From Janthinobacterium sp. B9-8 (GTDB lineage: Bacteria > Pseudomonadota > Gammaproteobacteria > Burkholderiales > Chitinibacteraceae): a DNA stretch of 64,000 nucleotides. Under the pieces are notes generated by a model. The model was not told the DNA's origin. It saw only the letters and a program-made list of their open reading frames with translations, and did not search any database. The stretch lies in assembly GCF_000969645.2 (NCBI RefSeq), contig NZ_CP014222.1, positions 1,054,001-1,118,000 on the forward strand, read 5' to 3'. Position numbers and translations under genes: made by a program. The first letter of the stretch is position 1. Each line of letters starts with the position of its first letter. Shown one piece after another: positions 62,937-64,000 of this stretch.

Positions 62937-64000
62937 ATGCGTAATTTTCTGACTGCCATTTTTTCTAAGGATAAATCGCCATTTGTAAATGCGAAAGCGG
63001 CTACAGCATGGTGCAAACGTCTGCAAGAAATTGATATGCAATCCCAGCATTTAAAAATTCATGCTGCCGTAACTGCTTTTGTGAGCGAGGAAAGGCCGAC
63101 TACTTTGGATAGCCTTTCTGCTCTGCTATTGATTGATGATGCAGCTCAGCCATCGTATGAAGCCGTGTGTTATCAATATATTGCTAATCCACGCATGTCT
63201 AAAGATATTGAAAGCCGCTTGTGGAAGCAAATTACTAGTTTTGCTGTGGATATGGCTGGAATTTATCAGCGGTTTGTGCAGTCTGAAACGGAAAGTGGCA
63301 AAAAAGCTGAATTTGCATTGCTTATGCCAAAAGTATTGGCACGCAGCCTGCACTATTTATCAATTCAAGCTAAATGGCATTATTTTCGCTTTGAAAAGGT
63401 GCCGTCTAAATTATGGACATTATCTCATCAGCTCTATCGCCTTTCCGAAATAGAAGGCTGTGACAGTAATCCTTTCCCTCTTTATACCTCTCATGCTCAA
63501 GAGGTGACGTCTTGCGCAGATGAATATATTCAAATGCTGATGCTGGGGTCTTTATCCAATAATAATTTATCTGTACGGCAAATTGATTGGGTCGATCAAT
63601 GGCTGAATCAATGGTCTAAATTAATTCAAATGTCACGCAAGTTTCAGGAAGGCCGCTACCACTTATGTGTGAATTTGCAAGCGCCTGAGGGCGTGCAAAA
63701 AATTCAGGCTGAAAGTGAAGGCGAGCCGTTCCGGTATTGGGGCTTGCATGATTTGATGCATGAATTAGAAGAGACTTTACGTCGTTTAGAAAATGGCGCG
63801 ACGCCGCGCGATTTAGGTATGGGCAAAGAATGCCCAGCACCCTTGGCTGTTGAGCTATTAAAGCATCTTGATATTTTTTGGTTAATGAGTATTCGTAATA
63901 GCGTCGTGCAAAGAAGTGAACGCAAGAAAGTCGCTAAAATTGCCGATATTATCAGCGGCTTAGATTCGATTATTGGCCACGTGCGCCTAGATAATGATAA
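62937..64000 (+). CDS. Unknown cytoplasmic protein, 3' end outside the window
   Basis: An ATG at 62937 (begins MRNFLTAIFSKDKSPFVNAK) opens 354 codons without a stop up to the window edge. The product is mostly helical, without signal peptide or membrane segments, and rich in Trp/Leu/Gln (WVDQWLNQWSKLIQMSRKF; YWGLHDLMHELEETLRRL). The last part (RNSVVQRSERKKVAKIADII) has a basic, Arg-rich stretch of the type that often precedes a PilZ domain, so a c-di-GMP-binding C-terminus is possible but not seen. It follows the SpoIIAA-like gene by 18 bases, probably in one operon. Confidence 0.75.
   Translation, partial: MRNFLTAIFSKDKSPFVNAKAATAWCKRLQEIDMQSQHLKIHAAVTAFVSEERPTTLDSLSALLLIDDAAQPSYEAVCYQYIANPRMSKDIESRLWKQITSFAVDMAGIYQRFVQSETESGKKAEFALLMPKVLARSLHYLSIQAKWHYFRFEKVPSKLWTLSHQLYRLSEIEGCDSNPFPLYTSHAQEVTSCADEYIQMLMLGSLSNNNLSVRQIDWVDQWLNQWSKLIQMSRKFQEGRYHLCVNLQAPEGVQKIQAESEGEPFRYWGLHDLMHELEETLRRLENGATPRDLGMGKECPAPLAVELLKHLDIFWLMSIRNSVVQRSERKKVAKIADIISGLDSIIGHVRLDND

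Overview
The window is about 64 kb of bacterial chromosome. Gene content and order (hflX-hflK-hflC-DUF2065-hisZ-purA; rpoE-rseABC-degQ; lepA-lepB-DUF4845-rnc-era-recO; a Neisseria-type porin; class-typical proteins such as HisZ and TrmL) point to a betaproteobacterium of the order Neisseriales, most like Chromobacteriaceae or Chitinibacteraceae (an Iodobacter-like organism is my best guess, from pattern memory only). Most of it is ordinary core chromosome. I see no prophage, transposase, CRISPR array or plasmid functions.

Layout. 1-5.8 kb: housekeeping cluster hflX (5' end cut off by the window edge), hflK, hflC, a small DUF2065 protein, hisZ, purA. 5.8-13.3 kb: an 800-bp AT-rich leader with NtrC-like sites, a trimeric porin, and a complete oligopeptide ABC transporter (oppABCDF). 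13.4-15 kb: divergent trmL and purU. 15-19.8 kb: part of a type II secretion operon (gspF, G, H, I, J, K) in which the gspJ/gspK junction has been tandemly amplified, giving two 68-codon mini-genes. 19.8-27.1 kb, minus strand: moxR-DUF58-tgpA, hemH, and an OmpR-type two-component pair. 27.3-39.8 kb: a histone-deacetylase-like hydrolase, an Ig-repeat lipoprotein, a PiT phosphate transporter, SelO, YbaK, a chemoreceptor, a secreted chymotrypsin-like protease with PKD and chitin-binding modules, and a REC-TPR regulator. 40-40.7 kb: four tandem tRNA-Leu(CAG) genes plus a decayed fifth. 40.8-46 kb: RNase R with a very long basic tail, a PilZ protein, small unknowns, a SIMPL protein and a YgfX-like membrane protein. 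46-49.4 kb: a Fur-box-controlled TonB-dependent receptor followed by a lipoprotein with two HmuY-like regions, probably a heme or iron uptake pair. 49.4-50.6 kb: a graveyard holding the frameshifted C-terminus of a HlyD-type adaptor and the C-terminal end of a type I secretion ABC transporter. 50.7-62.2 kb: nadB divergent from the sigma-E operon, then the lepA-recO operon. 62.5-64 kb: a SpoIIAA-like protein and an unknown protein that runs off the window.

How parts may work together. The secreted protease (36.3-37.6 kb) is a plausible cargo of the type II secretion pseudopilus encoded at 15-19.7 kb. The porin and Opp transporter form a plausible outer-to-inner-membrane path for peptides under nitrogen control. 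The sigma-E operon couples envelope stress sensing (RseA/RseB/RseC) to periplasmic proteolysis (DegQ). The most unusual structures are the gspK/gspJ chimeric mini-genes, the type I secretion remnants, the nitrogen-control sites ahead of the porin, a 62-bp near-perfect palindrome upstream of hemH, and tRNA-Leu copies carrying a G1-U72 pair. All functions are inferred from sequence reading alone; no database search was run.
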